NCBI GenBank assembly: GCA_934725535.1
Contig: CAKVBV010000027.1
Span: forward strand, 1-32,538
Direction of reading: 5' to 3'
Source of the DNA: an uncultured Bacteroidales bacterium
GTDB lineage: Bacteria; Bacteroidota; Bacteroidia; Bacteroidales; Paludibacteraceae
DNA length: 32,538 nucleotides
The notes under the pieces were generated by a model. The model ran no database searches, was not told where the DNA came from, and was given only the letters and a program-made list of their open reading frames with translations. Position 1 is the first letter of the stretch. The number at the start of each line of letters is the position of its first letter. Below are positions 23,608 through 32,313 of the stretch, in pieces. The translations under genes and the position numbers were made by a program.

Positions 23608-24873
23608 TTACGAATTGATGATTTGACCATTCATGTCGGATGGCATTATATGAGATAACATATAAATCAGAGCCGTGTTGCAGGCACGCAGCGTGATTTG
23701 TTCGCGCAGTTTACCCAAATGGAAACACTGCGCGTATGTACCCTGTGGCGTTGCCCATGCCATCCATACGGTGCCAACCGGCTTTTCGGGCGTGCCGCCA
23801 TCGGGTCCCGCGATGCCGGATGTGGCAATCGCATAGTCCGTATGAAGGAGTTGGCGCACACCTTCTGCCATTTGGCGTACTACAGGTTCGCTGACCGCAC
23901 CATACTGTTGCAGGTCTTCTGACGAGACGCCTAATACACTGTGCTTCACAGAGTTGTCGTACGCCACCACGCTGCCGTAGTAGAAAGCAGAGGAACCCGG
24001 GTGCGCATTGAGCAATGCCGCCAATCGTCCGCCCGTGCAACTCTCGGCAGTGGCGATGGTCTGATTGTTGCGTTTGAGTGCTTCACCCACCAGCACCTCA
24101 AGGGGCTTGTCCTCGGTGGCGAGTAGGTAGTCTTGTATCAGCGGCAAGAGGGTGTGGATTTGCGCGTCAACCGCCTCGGGTGCTACGCCGTAACCGCTCA
24201 GACGCAGGCGGATTAGCCCATCCTTGGGCAGGTAAGCGAGGTGCATTGCAGGTGGCAGCGATGTCTCCCAATCCTCTATGCGTATTGCCAAAGCAGACTC
24301 GGGTATGCCGTGTACCAGCACAGTGCGATGGGTGATTTGCTCCACCTCCTTGGGTAGTACATGCGCTGCCAAATAAGGCGACACCTGCTCATCCATAGCA
24401 ATTTGCATCTCATACGGTACACCGGGCATAGACACAAGGCAGTGCCCGTCTTGCAGCCACGCCATCAAAGGCGCAGACCCTACCCTATTCGGCAAGATTG
24501 TCGCGTTGGCGGGTACCTGCCATTGCGTCTCTGTCAGGCGGTTGAGGACATCGGGACGCTCATTATATATGTCGTATATATGTGCGCGGACCGTCTCATC
24601 GGGCACCAATGTGGTGTGAAAATAGTCGCACAGCACACGCTTGGTAATGTCGTCCTTCGTGGGACCCAGCCCGCCTGTGAGCAGGACAATCGGTGCTTTG
24701 CCCATAGCGTAATGCACCGCATCGGCTATCTGCTGCGCATCATCATGCACGGAGATGTCCTCCAAAACCTCTACGCCATAGCGGTTGAGACAGGTTGCCA
24801 TATAGGCAGAGTTGGTATCAATGACTTGACCTATAAGCAGTTCGTCGCCAATGGTAATGATAATGGCTTGCAT
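23608..24873 (-). CDS. cinA: CinA: competence/damage-inducible protein, nicotinamide-nucleotide amidase
   Basis: 421 residues, full two-domain length. The N-terminal MoCF/COG1058 domain (about 1-170) has ITIGDELLIGQVIDTNSAYMA and VLLTGGLGPTKDDITK and is linked to ADP-ribose pyrophosphatase activity. The C-terminal PncC domain (about 255-421) has the nicotinamide-mononucleotide deamidase signature TAESCTGG (about 273-280), YYGSVVAYDNSVKHSVLGV and ATSGIAGPDGGTPEKPVGTVW. It serves in recycling NAD by-products. Four bases after the DUF3109 gene and followed by DUF4250, so in an operon. Confidence 0.96.
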   Translation of the reverse strand: MQAIIITIGDELLIGQVIDTNSAYMATCLNRYGVEVLEDISVHDDAQQIADAVHYAMGKAPIVLLTGGLGPTKDDITKRVLCDYFHTTLVPDETVRAHIYDIYNERPDVLNRLTETQWQVPANATILPNRVGSAPLMAWLQDGHCLVSMPGVPYEMQIAMDEQVSPYLAAHVLPKEVEQITHRTVLVHGIPESALAIRIEDWETSLPPAMHLAYLPKDGLIRLRLSGYGVAPEAVDAQIHTLLPLIQDYLLATEDKPLEVLVGEALKRNNQTIATAESCTGGRLAALLNAHPGSSAFYYGSVVAYDNSVKHSVLGVSSEDLQQYGAVSEPVVRQMAEGVRQLLHTDYAIATSGIAGPDGGTPEKPVGTVWMAWATPQGTYAQCFHLGKLREQITLRACNTALIYMLSHIMPSDMNGQIINS

Positions 24874-24877
24874 ATTG

Positions 24878-25456
24878 TTATTGATTTTGTTTCTTCCATT
24901 CTTCGGCGGTTAGGGATAGTTCGTCGTACCATGCCTGCCCGAAACGGCGTATGAGCGGCTCTTTGAGAAACCGGTACAATGGCATGTGCAACTTCTTGCC
25001 CAACTGACGTGCGCAATGGCAGATGTCCCAACGGTGGTATTCCACCCCCACATAATCACCTACTTGCGTCAAACGTATTGGGTACAGGTGGCACGAAATG
25101 GGCTTCTTGAAGTCTATCCGCCCCGCGTTGTATGCTTTCTCTATCAGGCAGTAGCACCAACCGTTGTGGTCGGTGCGGGAGAAAACACAGTCTTTGTCGT
25201 TGACAATAGAGGTCACCCGTTCCCCCGAGGGGTCAAGATACGAGATACCTTGCGCCTCCACGACCGATCGCGCCTCTTTGGTCATATCGGGTAGCAATAG
25301 TGGCAGTATCTCGTTAATTTTCTGCGCTTCCTCTTCCGTCAGCGGCGCACCTGCATCACCCTCAATGCAGCAGCATCCACGGCAGGTGTTGAGGTCGCAG
25401 CAGAACTCCTTTTCGAGGACATCAAGGCTGACTAATGTATTTTGTATCAAGAACAT
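24878..25456 (-). CDS. DUF3109 family Cys-rich protein (YkgJ-like metal cluster)
   Basis: 192 residues from the chosen start MFLIQNTLVSLDVLEKEFCC. A longer frame opens at 25492, but its extra 12 residues overlap mntP and lack similarity to the family start. Family features: FCCDLNTCRGCCCIEGDAGAPL near the N-terminus, CVFSRTDHNGWCYCLIEKAY in the middle, and ISCHLYPIRL and WDICHCA towards the end. The conserved Cys residues form a probable zinc- or iron-binding cluster of the YkgJ type. Function is not known. Starts 16 bases after mntP and ends four bases before cinA. Confidence 0.92.
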   Translation of the reverse strand: MFLIQNTLVSLDVLEKEFCCDLNTCRGCCCIEGDAGAPLTEEEAQKINEILPLLLPDMTKEARSVVEAQGISYLDPSGERVTSIVNDKDCVFSRTDHNGWCYCLIEKAYNAGRIDFKKPISCHLYPIRLTQVGDYVGVEYHRWDICHCARQLGKKLHMPLYRFLKEPLIRRFGQAWYDELSLTAEEWKKQNQ

Positions 25457-25472
25457 ATAATCTCTGGGCGCA

Positions 25473-26144
25473 TTAAAGGAATACCCCCTCAATGAATATC
25501 TTTAATCCGATGGCGATGAGAATGATACCACCAAGCAGTCCGACATTGAAGTGGAACTTGTTGCCTACCAGTTCGCCAATGGTGAAGCCAATAATGGAGA
25601 ACAAGAAACTGACCAACGCAATAACCCCCACCCCCAGCCACAAGACATCGGGCACAGGGATGAAGATAACCCCCGTTGCCAAGGCATCGATAGAAGTGGC
25701 TACCGCCAAAGCGGCAATATGCTTCACTGAGAAATCGGCACCGGATTGCTCCTGTGTCTCCTGAAAGCAGTAAGGACAATCCGATTTGTAGTACGAATGG
25801 GTGCATTGTGCATTGCGTCTGGAACAACGCTTGTTGTTCAGTTTGCAAAGGATGATGTTGCCATGGAAGGACTCGTATATCATCTTGCCACCAATAAATA
25901 CCAAGAGAATCAGGGCTATCCACGGTGCGAAACGCGAGAAGAAATCAGCAAACAAGGTGCCTGCAAAATAGCCGATGAGCGGCATACCGCCTTGAAACAA
26001 GCCGAACATCAATGCCATAAGCCATGGTCCATAGTGGCGGAACGGTCTGCTGTTGCGGTCGGCAGCCAAACCATGCGTTACGCTGACCGCGAAACAATCC
26101 ATCGCCAAACCAATGGCAATAAGAATAATGTCAAAAACAGACAT
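25473..26144 (-). CDS. mntP: MntP-like manganese efflux pump with a Cys-rich loop insertion
   Basis: Inner-membrane exporter of Mn(II), six hydrophobic segments. Family motifs: GLAMDCFAVSVTHG in helix 1 with Asp16, GGKMIYES at the end of helix 3, and ATSIDALATGV in helix 4 with Asp153. The protein is 223 residues; E. coli MntP is 188. The extra length lies in the loop between helices 3 and 4 (about 94-140), which carries Cys100, 107, 114, 123 and 126, the last two as CPYC. This looks like a metal-binding finger added to the cytoplasmic loop. A short A/T-rich spacer with ATTAATTATTAA repeats precedes the gene, so it may be separately transcribed from def. Confidence 0.92.
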   Translation of the reverse strand: MSVFDIILIAIGLAMDCFAVSVTHGLAADRNSRPFRHYGPWLMALMFGLFQGGMPLIGYFAGTLFADFFSRFAPWIALILLVFIGGKMIYESFHGNIILCKLNNKRCSRRNAQCTHSYYKSDCPYCFQETQEQSGADFSVKHIAALAVATSIDALATGVIFIPVPDVLWLGVGVIALVSFLFSIIGFTIGELVGNKFHFNVGLLGGIILIAIGLKIFIEGVFL

Positions 26145-26244
26145 TGTTCAGTAATAATTAATAGTTAATAATTAATGGGCAAAGCGGTGTAAGCCTAACA
26201 TATAACTATCCTACAACCAACCACCAACAAAAACAACGTACAAA

Positions 26245-26793
26245 TCAGTGTTTGGTGCGGTAGCGTGCGGAGGTCTTGCCTTTGGCGATGTTGGTAAGTT
26301 TGCTTTTGACAAACTGCTTGCGGATAGGCGAGATACGGTCGGTGAAGACATGCGCCTCGAGGTGGTCGTATTCGTGCTGGATGATACGCGCGGCAAAGTC
26401 GGTATAAGTCTCCGTATGCGGCTGAAAATCTTCGTCTTGATAACGGATAGTGATAGTGCGCGGGCGTATCACGTTCTCGGAGATACCCGGTAATGACAGG
26501 CAGCCCTCGGCATAAGAGACGGTCTCCTCACTCTCCTCTATAATCTCGGGATTGACAAAGGTCTTCTTCAGCCCTGCGCACTCGGGATAATCCTCCGCGA
26601 GGTCGCTTCCGTCCACGATAAACAGACGGATAGACTTGCCTATCTGCGGTGCTGCAAGACCACACCCCTCTGCGGCAGTAAGCGTCTCCTGCATGTCGGA
26701 AACCAATTGCTTGAGGTCCAAATCGCCCTCGTGTATCTCGTCCGTCGCCTTGCGGAGAACGGGCTGACCATATAAGTATATAGGTAGTATCAC
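26245..26793 (-). CDS. def: Peptide deformylase
   Basis: Removes the formyl group from the N-terminal Met of new proteins. The three catalytic motifs are complete: GCGLAAPQIG at about 43-52, EGCLSLPG with the metal-binding Cys at about 97, and QHEYDHLEA with two metal-binding His and the catalytic Glu at about 138-146. At 182 residues it matches Bacteroidetes type I deformylases. Begins about 20 bases after ruvX. Confidence 0.97.
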   Translation of the reverse strand: MILPIYLYGQPVLRKATDEIHEGDLDLKQLVSDMQETLTAAEGCGLAAPQIGKSIRLFIVDGSDLAEDYPECAGLKKTFVNPEIIEESEETVSYAEGCLSLPGISENVIRPRTITIRYQDEDFQPHTETYTDFAARIIQHEYDHLEAHVFTDRISPIRKQFVKSKLTNIAKGKTSARYRTKH

Positions 26794-26813
26794 GGGTGAG
26801 TAATAGTTAATAA

Positions 26814-27230
26814 TTAATGGTTAATATAGTCCATATAACCTTGCAGGATAATGCAGGCGGCAAGACGGTCCACAGCGGCTTTGTCCTGGCGGTCTTTCTT
26901 CTTCATGCCCCCTGCCAGCATGGCATGGTGGGCAATGGCAGAAGTAAACCGCTCGTCATAATCCACCAGCGGCATATCGGGGAAGGTACGTCGGAACTCC
27001 GCCATAAACGGACGGATATACTGCATACTCTCGGAGTCCTCGCCATTCATCTGACGCGGATGCCCGATAACAACCTCGTCCACCTGTTCGGCGGCAAGAT
27101 ACTGCCGGAGCCAATCTATGAGTGTATGGGTAGGTATGGTAACAAGCGGATTAGCCGTGATGCGCAGGGCATCGGTAACGGCTAATCCTGTTCGTTTGCG
27201 TCCGTAGTCAATCGCAAGGATACGCCCCAT
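26814..27230 (-). CDS. ruvX: Putative pre-16S rRNA nuclease / Holliday junction resolvase (YqgF)
   Basis: 138-residue RNase H-like protein of the YqgF family, essential in E. coli for 16S rRNA 5' maturation. Motifs: MGRILAIDYGRKRTGLAVTD with Asp7, the VVIGHPRQMNGEDSE strand-loop, VDYDERFTSAIA, and KAAVDRLAACIILQGYMD with the C-terminal Asp. The stop codon of the TPR gene overlaps its start (TGATG), so translation is coupled. Confidence 0.95.
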   Translation of the reverse strand: MGRILAIDYGRKRTGLAVTDALRITANPLVTIPTHTLIDWLRQYLAAEQVDEVVIGHPRQMNGEDSESMQYIRPFMAEFRRTFPDMPLVDYDERFTSAIAHHAMLAGGMKKKDRQDKAAVDRLAACIILQGYMDYINH

Positions 27231-28480
27231 CAGTCAGCAAGGGCGTTGTACTCGTCAATCATGCCGAGACGGTAGTAGAGTTGGCGCAGCGAGCGTTTGT
27301 AACTGTCGTTGTCCTGCTCCAATTCATAAGCCTTTTGGAAATAGGGCAATGCTTTCTGATAAGCCGCCTTGATTTCCACCTCAGCCTTGGCAAAAGCCTT
27401 GGCATCAAGGTAAGTGGCATCATCGCTCAGTTTGTTGCCGAGGTCGATATACGCATATCCGTAACTCTCAAGGAAGAGAGCATTGTTCGGCTCTATTGCC
27501 AATGCCTGCTCAAAAGTGGCAAATGCCTCGTCGAAACGACCGATACGAGCAAGGATAGAAGCCTTGGAGTTGTAGTACTGCCCCACATTCGGTTCGCGCG
27601 TGATAGCCAAGTCGAGGTACTCTATTGCCTTTGCCTCTTGTCCCGAATTGATGTAGAGGTTGATGAGGTTCTGCATAAACCACGGCTCTTCGGGGAACGC
27701 CTGAATGCTCTTCTGCAACTGAGCCACTGCATGGGTGGTATCCTGCTGCTCAATGTAAATCTGATAGATATACTCGTTGGCGAAGATGACATCACGGCGG
27801 TTGGCCTTTGCCATAGCCGCATCACTGTTCATACGCTCCAGCGTAGCGATGGCATCGTTATAACGCTTTGCCTCGTAAGCAAAACGGCCGGCATAATAGA
27901 GACAGGTATAATAATTGGAGTCAAGCACCATCTCCGATGCAATCTTCGCATCACTCTTCATCATCTCCATCTCGGGAATGTTGAGGTGGCGCATAAACAT
28001 ATCGTATGCCTTGCTGTAATCCTGTGCCTCGTAAGCCGCATAACCTGTGGTGATGAGGGCTTGCGACTGGAAGTACTCCAGCATCTTCGGCAGGATACTC
28101 TTCACCGTGCGGGTGTCGTATTTGGCTTTGCCTTTCTTGTCATAGACGGGGGTCATAGCGATGTTGTATGCTTTCACCCAGTAGTCAATCGACTCATACA
28201 CAGCGTTTCCGCGTGCATTCTCGTCGCCGCCCTGACCGAGTTGCATCTTGATGCCCTCGTTCTCGAACTGCTTATAGTCAATCCACCCTGCCACATACCA
28301 TGTGTTGGCTTGGTCTTTGGTCTCCTCGTTTTGCAGAGCCTCATTGATGGCTTCGCGAGCAGCCGCATAGTCAGGTGTCTCGGCATCAGCCAGGTTGCGA
28401 GCCTTGCTGACATTCTTTTTCTGCGCGAAGCAGCCGGCACTCATCAGCACCAATGCTGCCAAGAATAATGATTTCTTCAT
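27230..28480 (-). CDS. Exported tetratricopeptide-repeat protein
   Basis: 416 residues. The signal peptide MKKSLFLAALVLMSAGCFAQ could be cut after FAQ; the SAGC could also serve as a weak lipobox. The rest is helical with several TPR units, best seen at AVAQLQKSIQAFPEEPWFMQNLINLYINSGQEAKAIEYLDLAITREPNVGQYYNSKASILARIGRFDEAFATFEQALAIEPNN. Such periplasmic TPR proteins act as scaffolds in Bacteroidetes; no partner is evident. It follows gyrA by 12 bases and is coupled to ruvX. Confidence 0.92.
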   Translation of the reverse strand: MKKSLFLAALVLMSAGCFAQKKNVSKARNLADAETPDYAAAREAINEALQNEETKDQANTWYVAGWIDYKQFENEGIKMQLGQGGDENARGNAVYESIDYWVKAYNIAMTPVYDKKGKAKYDTRTVKSILPKMLEYFQSQALITTGYAAYEAQDYSKAYDMFMRHLNIPEMEMMKSDAKIASEMVLDSNYYTCLYYAGRFAYEAKRYNDAIATLERMNSDAAMAKANRRDVIFANEYIYQIYIEQQDTTHAVAQLQKSIQAFPEEPWFMQNLINLYINSGQEAKAIEYLDLAITREPNVGQYYNSKASILARIGRFDEAFATFEQALAIEPNNALFLESYGYAYIDLGNKLSDDATYLDAKAFAKAEVEIKAAYQKALPYFQKAYELEQDNDSYKRSLRQLYYRLGMIDEYNALAD

Positions 28481-28492
28481 TGTCTTATCGGT

Positions 28493-31057
28493 TTATTGTT
28501 CATTTTCAGTTGTTTGTTCACCGTTTTCTGCAGGTGTCTCGGCAGATTCTTCTGCCTGTTCGTCCTCTTTCGGCACGGTGCATCCGAACATCAGTGTGTC
28601 GTTGCGCTTCTGCAGTTCGATGAGTTTCACGCCCTGCGTAGCACGTCCCATCACACGGATGGTGTCCATAGCCATACGGATAGCGGTGCCCGACTTGGTG
28701 ATGAGCATCAGGTCCATATCGTCCGTCACAGCGTCCAAGCCAATCAAATAGCCGGTCTTTTCTGTCAGATTCATGGTCTTCACGCCCTTGCCGCCACGGT
28801 TGGTGATACGGTATATCGGCTCACCGTTCTCGTCATCAAGGGCAGTACGTTTGCCGAAGCCCTTCTCCGAAATCACAAGCACCGTCTCCTGACTGTCTTT
28901 CGCTACACAAATCATGCCAATCACGTGGTCTTGTCCGTCTTCGTCCAATTTAATCGCACGCACACCCGTTGCCGTACGTCCCATCGGACGCACCGTGTTC
29001 TCGGGGAAGCGCACCACTTTGCCGTTGTACGAAGCCACCAGCATCTGGCTCTCGCCGTCTGTCAATGTGACACGTATCAGGCTGTCATCATCGCGCAAGC
29101 CGAGGGCGATGATACCGTTGGCACGCGGACGGCTGTATGCCTCCAGCGTGGTCTTCTTCATCAAGCCGTTCTTGGTGGCGAAGATGAGGTAGTGGTTGTT
29201 CACATACTCCTCATCGTTGAGGTTCTTCACATGGATAAACGCACACACCTTGTCGCCCTTTTGCAGGTTAATCATATTCTGCAACGCGCGCCCTTTCGAC
29301 TGCTTGTTGCCCTCCGGAATGTCGTACACCTTCAGCCAGTAGAGGCGTCCCTGCTCGGTGAAGAACATCATCGTGGAGTGCATATTCGCCTGATGCACGT
29401 ACTCGATAAAGTCCTCATCACGCGCGGTGGTTGCCTTGGCACCTATGCCGCCGCGTGCCTGCGAACGGAACTCCGTCAGCGGCGTGCGCTTGATGTATCC
29501 GAGGTGCGAGATGGTGATGACCATATCATCATCGGCGTACATATCCTCGGGGTTGAACTCCGTAGCCATCTTCACTATCTGCGTGCGGCGCTCATCGGCG
29601 TATTTCTCTTTTATCTCTAATAACTCGCTGTCAATCACCTCGTAGCGCATCTGTTCGCTACCAAGCAACTCCTTGAGGTGCTCAATCAACTTCTCCAACT
29701 CGGCGTACTCATTCTTCAACTCGTCGATACGCAAGCCCGTGAGTGCGCTCAGACGCATATCCACAATGGCTTTCGACTGCAGGTTGTCCAATCCGAAGCG
29801 TGCCTCCAAGTTGCTCTGTGCGTCTGCCGGTGTGCGGCTGGCACGGATGATACGCACCACCTCGTCAATGTTATCCACCGCGATAATCAAGCCCTCCAAG
29901 ATGTGGGCGCGTTCCTCGGCTTTCTTCAACTCGAAGCGGGTACGGCGTGTTACCACCTCCATACGGTGCTCAATGAAGTTTGCCACCAAGTCGTGCAGGT
30001 TCAGCAACATCGGGCGACCCTTCACCAGCGCGATACTGTTCACCGAGAAACTGGACTGCAATGCCGTGTACTTGTACAACTTGTTGAGCACCACCTGCGC
30101 ATTGGCGTCGCGCTTCACCTCTATGATGATACGCACATCGCGTTTCGACTGGTCGCTGATGCCCGATATGCCTTCTATCTTCTTGTCGGTAACGAGTTCG
30201 GCGATGTTCTTCACCAAATCCGACTTCACCACGCCGTACGGCAACTCGCAAATCACAATGCGTTCACGCCCGTTGTCTTCGGTCTCTATCTCCGCTTTCG
30301 AGCGCACCACGATACGTCCGCGACCGGTCTCGTAAGCGTCGCGCACACCCTGATAACCGTATATCGTACCGCCCGTCGGGAAGTCGGGAGCCTTGATGTA
30401 CTCCATCAGTTCGGGAATGGTTATTGCGGGCACCTCGGGGTCATTGAGACGGGCGATACTGTTCTTCACGAATGCCACACAGCCGTCAATCACCTCGCCC
30501 AAGTTGTGGGTCGGCATATTCGTCGCCATACCCACCGCGATACCGCTGGCACCGTTCACCAACAGGTTCGGGAAGCGGCAAGGCAGCACCACGGGCTCGC
30601 GCAACGTGTCGTCGAAGTTCAGTTGCATATCCACCGTGTCCTTGTCTATATCGCGCAGCATCTCCTCTGCCAGTTTGCTCAGTCGTGCCTCGGTGTAACG
30701 CATGGCAGCGGCACCGTCGCCGTCCACACTGCCGAAGTTACCCTGCCCGTCCACTAATGTGTAGCGCATGTTCCACGGCTGTGCCATACGCACCAGTGTG
30801 CCGTAGATACTGCTGTCGCCGTGGGGGTGGTACTTACCCATCACCTCACCCACGATACGCGCGGATTTCTTGGTCGGCTTGTCACTTGTGTTGCCCAATT
30901 CGTTCATACCGAACAGCACGCGCCTGTGTACCGGTTTGAAACCATCACGCACATCAGGCAGCGCACGGCTCACGATGACACTCATCGAGTAATCGATATA
31001 CGAGGTCTTCATTTCCTCGTCAATCTTCACCGGAATAATTCTGTCGTTGTCAATCAT
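28493..31057 (-). CDS. gyrA: DNA gyrase subunit A
   Basis: Breakage-rejoining subunit of gyrase, which introduces negative supercoils. The 854-residue protein has the expected start (IDYSMSVIVSRALPDVRDGFKPVHRR), the catalytic Tyr121 in AAMRYTEARL, NGASGIAVGMATNMP, the coiled-coil tower and the beta-pinwheel C-terminal domain with GyrA-box QARGGIG. The acidic C-terminal tail (about 30 residues of Glu, Ala and Thr) is usual. In the quinolone region, HPHGDSSIYGTLVRM has Ser82 (equal to E. coli Ser83) and Gly86 in place of Asp87; this may be natural for the lineage. A consensus promoter is at 31143-31174 and another further up at 31464-31495. Head of a long co-directional run reaching cinA-DUF4250. 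Confidence 0.98.
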   Translation of the reverse strand: MIDNDRIIPVKIDEEMKTSYIDYSMSVIVSRALPDVRDGFKPVHRRVLFGMNELGNTSDKPTKKSARIVGEVMGKYHPHGDSSIYGTLVRMAQPWNMRYTLVDGQGNFGSVDGDGAAAMRYTEARLSKLAEEMLRDIDKDTVDMQLNFDDTLREPVVLPCRFPNLLVNGASGIAVGMATNMPTHNLGEVIDGCVAFVKNSIARLNDPEVPAITIPELMEYIKAPDFPTGGTIYGYQGVRDAYETGRGRIVVRSKAEIETEDNGRERIVICELPYGVVKSDLVKNIAELVTDKKIEGISGISDQSKRDVRIIIEVKRDANAQVVLNKLYKYTALQSSFSVNSIALVKGRPMLLNLHDLVANFIEHRMEVVTRRTRFELKKAEERAHILEGLIIAVDNIDEVVRIIRASRTPADAQSNLEARFGLDNLQSKAIVDMRLSALTGLRIDELKNEYAELEKLIEHLKELLGSEQMRYEVIDSELLEIKEKYADERRTQIVKMATEFNPEDMYADDDMVITISHLGYIKRTPLTEFRSQARGGIGAKATTARDEDFIEYVHQANMHSTMMFFTEQGRLYWLKVYDIPEGNKQSKGRALQNMINLQKGDKVCAFIHVKNLNDEEYVNNHYLIFATKNGLMKKTTLEAYSRPRANGIIALGLRDDDSLIRVTLTDGESQMLVASYNGKVVRFPENTVRPMGRTATGVRAIKLDEDGQDHVIGMICVAKDSQETVLVISEKGFGKRTALDDENGEPIYRITNRGGKGVKTMNLTEKTGYLIGLDAVTDDMDLMLITKSGTAIRMAMDTIRVMGRATQGVKLIELQKRNDTLMFGCTVPKEDEQAEESAETPAENGEQTTENEQ

Positions 31058-31142
31058 CTTATATTGTTTACTATTTTATCGTTGTTTTACGTAGTTTGCG
31101 CAGCCTCCATCATAGCCTGTGCAGTCTCCGCTGTTTGACCCG

Positions 31143-31174
31143 CAAAGGTACAACAAAAATCCCACATACGCAAG
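31143..31174 (-). promoter_or_regulatory. Proximal promoter of gyrA
   Basis: TTG (31171-31173) and TACCTTTG (31143-31150), 20 bases apart; the leader is about 80 bases. Confidence 0.8.
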
Positions 31175-31463
31175 TTTTCTTGCATTTTCGCCCATTATAC
31201 ACTCTTTTGCACAAACCCCGATTTGCATACTCCCCTACCCTCAAATCGCACATATTTACCCTCTATTCCACACACCTCATTTCTTTTCGCGCCACCGCGC
31301 GCACGCACGCGAGACATTTCCAGACTACGGACACACCAACAAGCAGTGCCTCTCACCACTATTTCATCCTCGCCATACACTCCTCCGCACAAATACATGC
31401 TCACAGAAACCAATGCACCTCACCTCTCACACCAAACACCCACTACTATCCCAAATTCGGGTA

Positions 31464-31495
31464 CAAAGATAATACAAAAACAGAGAAAATCCAAA
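31464..31495 (-). promoter_or_regulatory. Second consensus promoter upstream of gyrA
   Basis: TTTG (31492-31495) and TATCTTTG (31464-31471), 20 bases apart. The spacer begins GATTTTCTCT as in the surface-protein promoter at 21005. It would give gyrA a 400-base leader or start a separate small RNA. Confidence 0.72.
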
Positions 31496-31605
31496 TTTTT
31501 CTGCATTATTTTTGCATTTTCTTTATAAATCAGTGATAATCAACACCACAAAAAATCAGCATCAGCGCAACTGACGTAACAAAACATATAATTGCCCACA
31601 AAATG

Positions 31606-31817
31606 CCTGCATTTTCTATATATCACATTCTCTCCGGGCATAAGAGGCTCGGGACGACGCATGGGGACTATGCTGTGCATGGGGGACGACGCTTTGGGGG
31701 ACGACGCGGCTCGCGTCGTTATTCGGCGATAGCCGAAAGGCAACAAGTATGGGCAAAATGCGCCTGCGGCGCAGACGACGCGAGCCGCGTCGTCCCCCAA
31801 TGCATCGTCCCCTAAGC
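31606..31817. repeat. Large intergenic repeat, copy A
   Basis: About 210 bases with a second copy 756 bases further on (32362-32538). Starts CCTGCATTTTCTATAT, then CACATTCTCTCC. Inside are two oppositely oriented 21-mers (31700-31720 and 31774-31794) that pair over their whole length, enclosing GCC-rich minor hairpins (TTCGGC/GCCGAA and GCGCC/GGCGC). Copy A carries small extra segments between 31650 and 31700 that copy B lacks. Confidence 0.9.
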
Positions 31818-31849
31818 CTTCTGCCGCTGCCTGCGGGCGGACAGAAGGC
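31816..31849 (-). terminator. Strong hairpin after the FISUMP fragment
   Basis: GCCTTCTG/CAGAAGGC, extended by CCGC/GCGG across a one-base bulge, about twelve pairs. Eight bases past the stop codon of the fragment on the minus strand; no U-tract. Terminator or RNA 3'-end structure. Confidence 0.6.
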
Positions 31850-31857
31850 TATCGTGG

Positions 31858-32313
31858 TTACTTAAGTTCCTGCACCAACCGCACCGATTGCCCGTTGTTG
31901 CGATTGTTCCAATTGTTCGTGTTCGCGTTCGTCGAGTTGAAGTTCATGTTCCTCGCGTTGTCCGTATCGTTGGGAGTAGCCGACCAGTAGTTGCCGTTCG
32001 ACCCGACATTGTTCACACTCGAGCCGTTGCGGTAGCCCGCACAAGGTGCTGCCTTGCGGCGCACGGCTTGCGAGGGCTTGCCCCACAAGGCTTCCGTACC
32101 CCACCCGCTTGAACGATGGCAATCAGCCTTGCGGCTCCTTGCCATGGACTTCCGCCGCGGGGTCACACTACTCCCGTCGCCGCTGTCTGCACGGAGGCAG
32201 GGCAGCGGAATGGAGTCTTTACGTGATGTATGCCCGAGACTTCTATATAAACCCCATCGGGATTGGTTGCCCGATGAAGCGGGGGTACCGATCTTACATC
32301 TTTTTATGCTCAC
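31858..32313 (-). pseudogene. FISUMP C-terminal fragment with DGR template-like Asn codons
   Basis: An open frame of 151 codons starts at GTG (32313) without a visible ribosome site. Only the last 62 codons (31861-32046) resemble a protein: PCAGYRNGSS, NGNYWSATPN and NGQSVRLVQELK are the end of a FISUMP/C-type-lectin domain. Within 45 codons 18 are Asn, 15 as AAC and 3 as AAT. The first 89 codons look like chance translation of GC-rich hairpin DNA (many Arg, Ser, Lys), and no FISUMP N-terminal part, signal peptide or WxxxFGWG-type motif precedes. Alternatives: a template repeat of a diversity-generating retroelement, a detached variable region, or a plain gene relic. No reverse transcriptase is in view. 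Confidence 0.6.

Larger units (their letters stand above)
31058..31605. other. Non-coding region upstream of gyrA
   Basis: No convincing gene. It holds two consensus promoters on the minus strand and a 290-base purine-rich (minus strand) stretch between them. The 72-residue frame at 31195-31413 begins at TTG and has no family features. Confidence 0.6.

Noticed and set aside
31195..31413. 72-residue minus-strand frame upstream of gyrA
   Set aside because: TTG start, odd composition (Gly, Val, Arg, Cys), no family; lies in a probable leader.
31540..31800. 86-residue frame (MGDDAARVV...) on the minus strand, and its twin at 32335-32529
   Set aside because: Both are translations of the hairpin-rich repeat; their similarity is that of the DNA repeat, and the codons run through palindromes.
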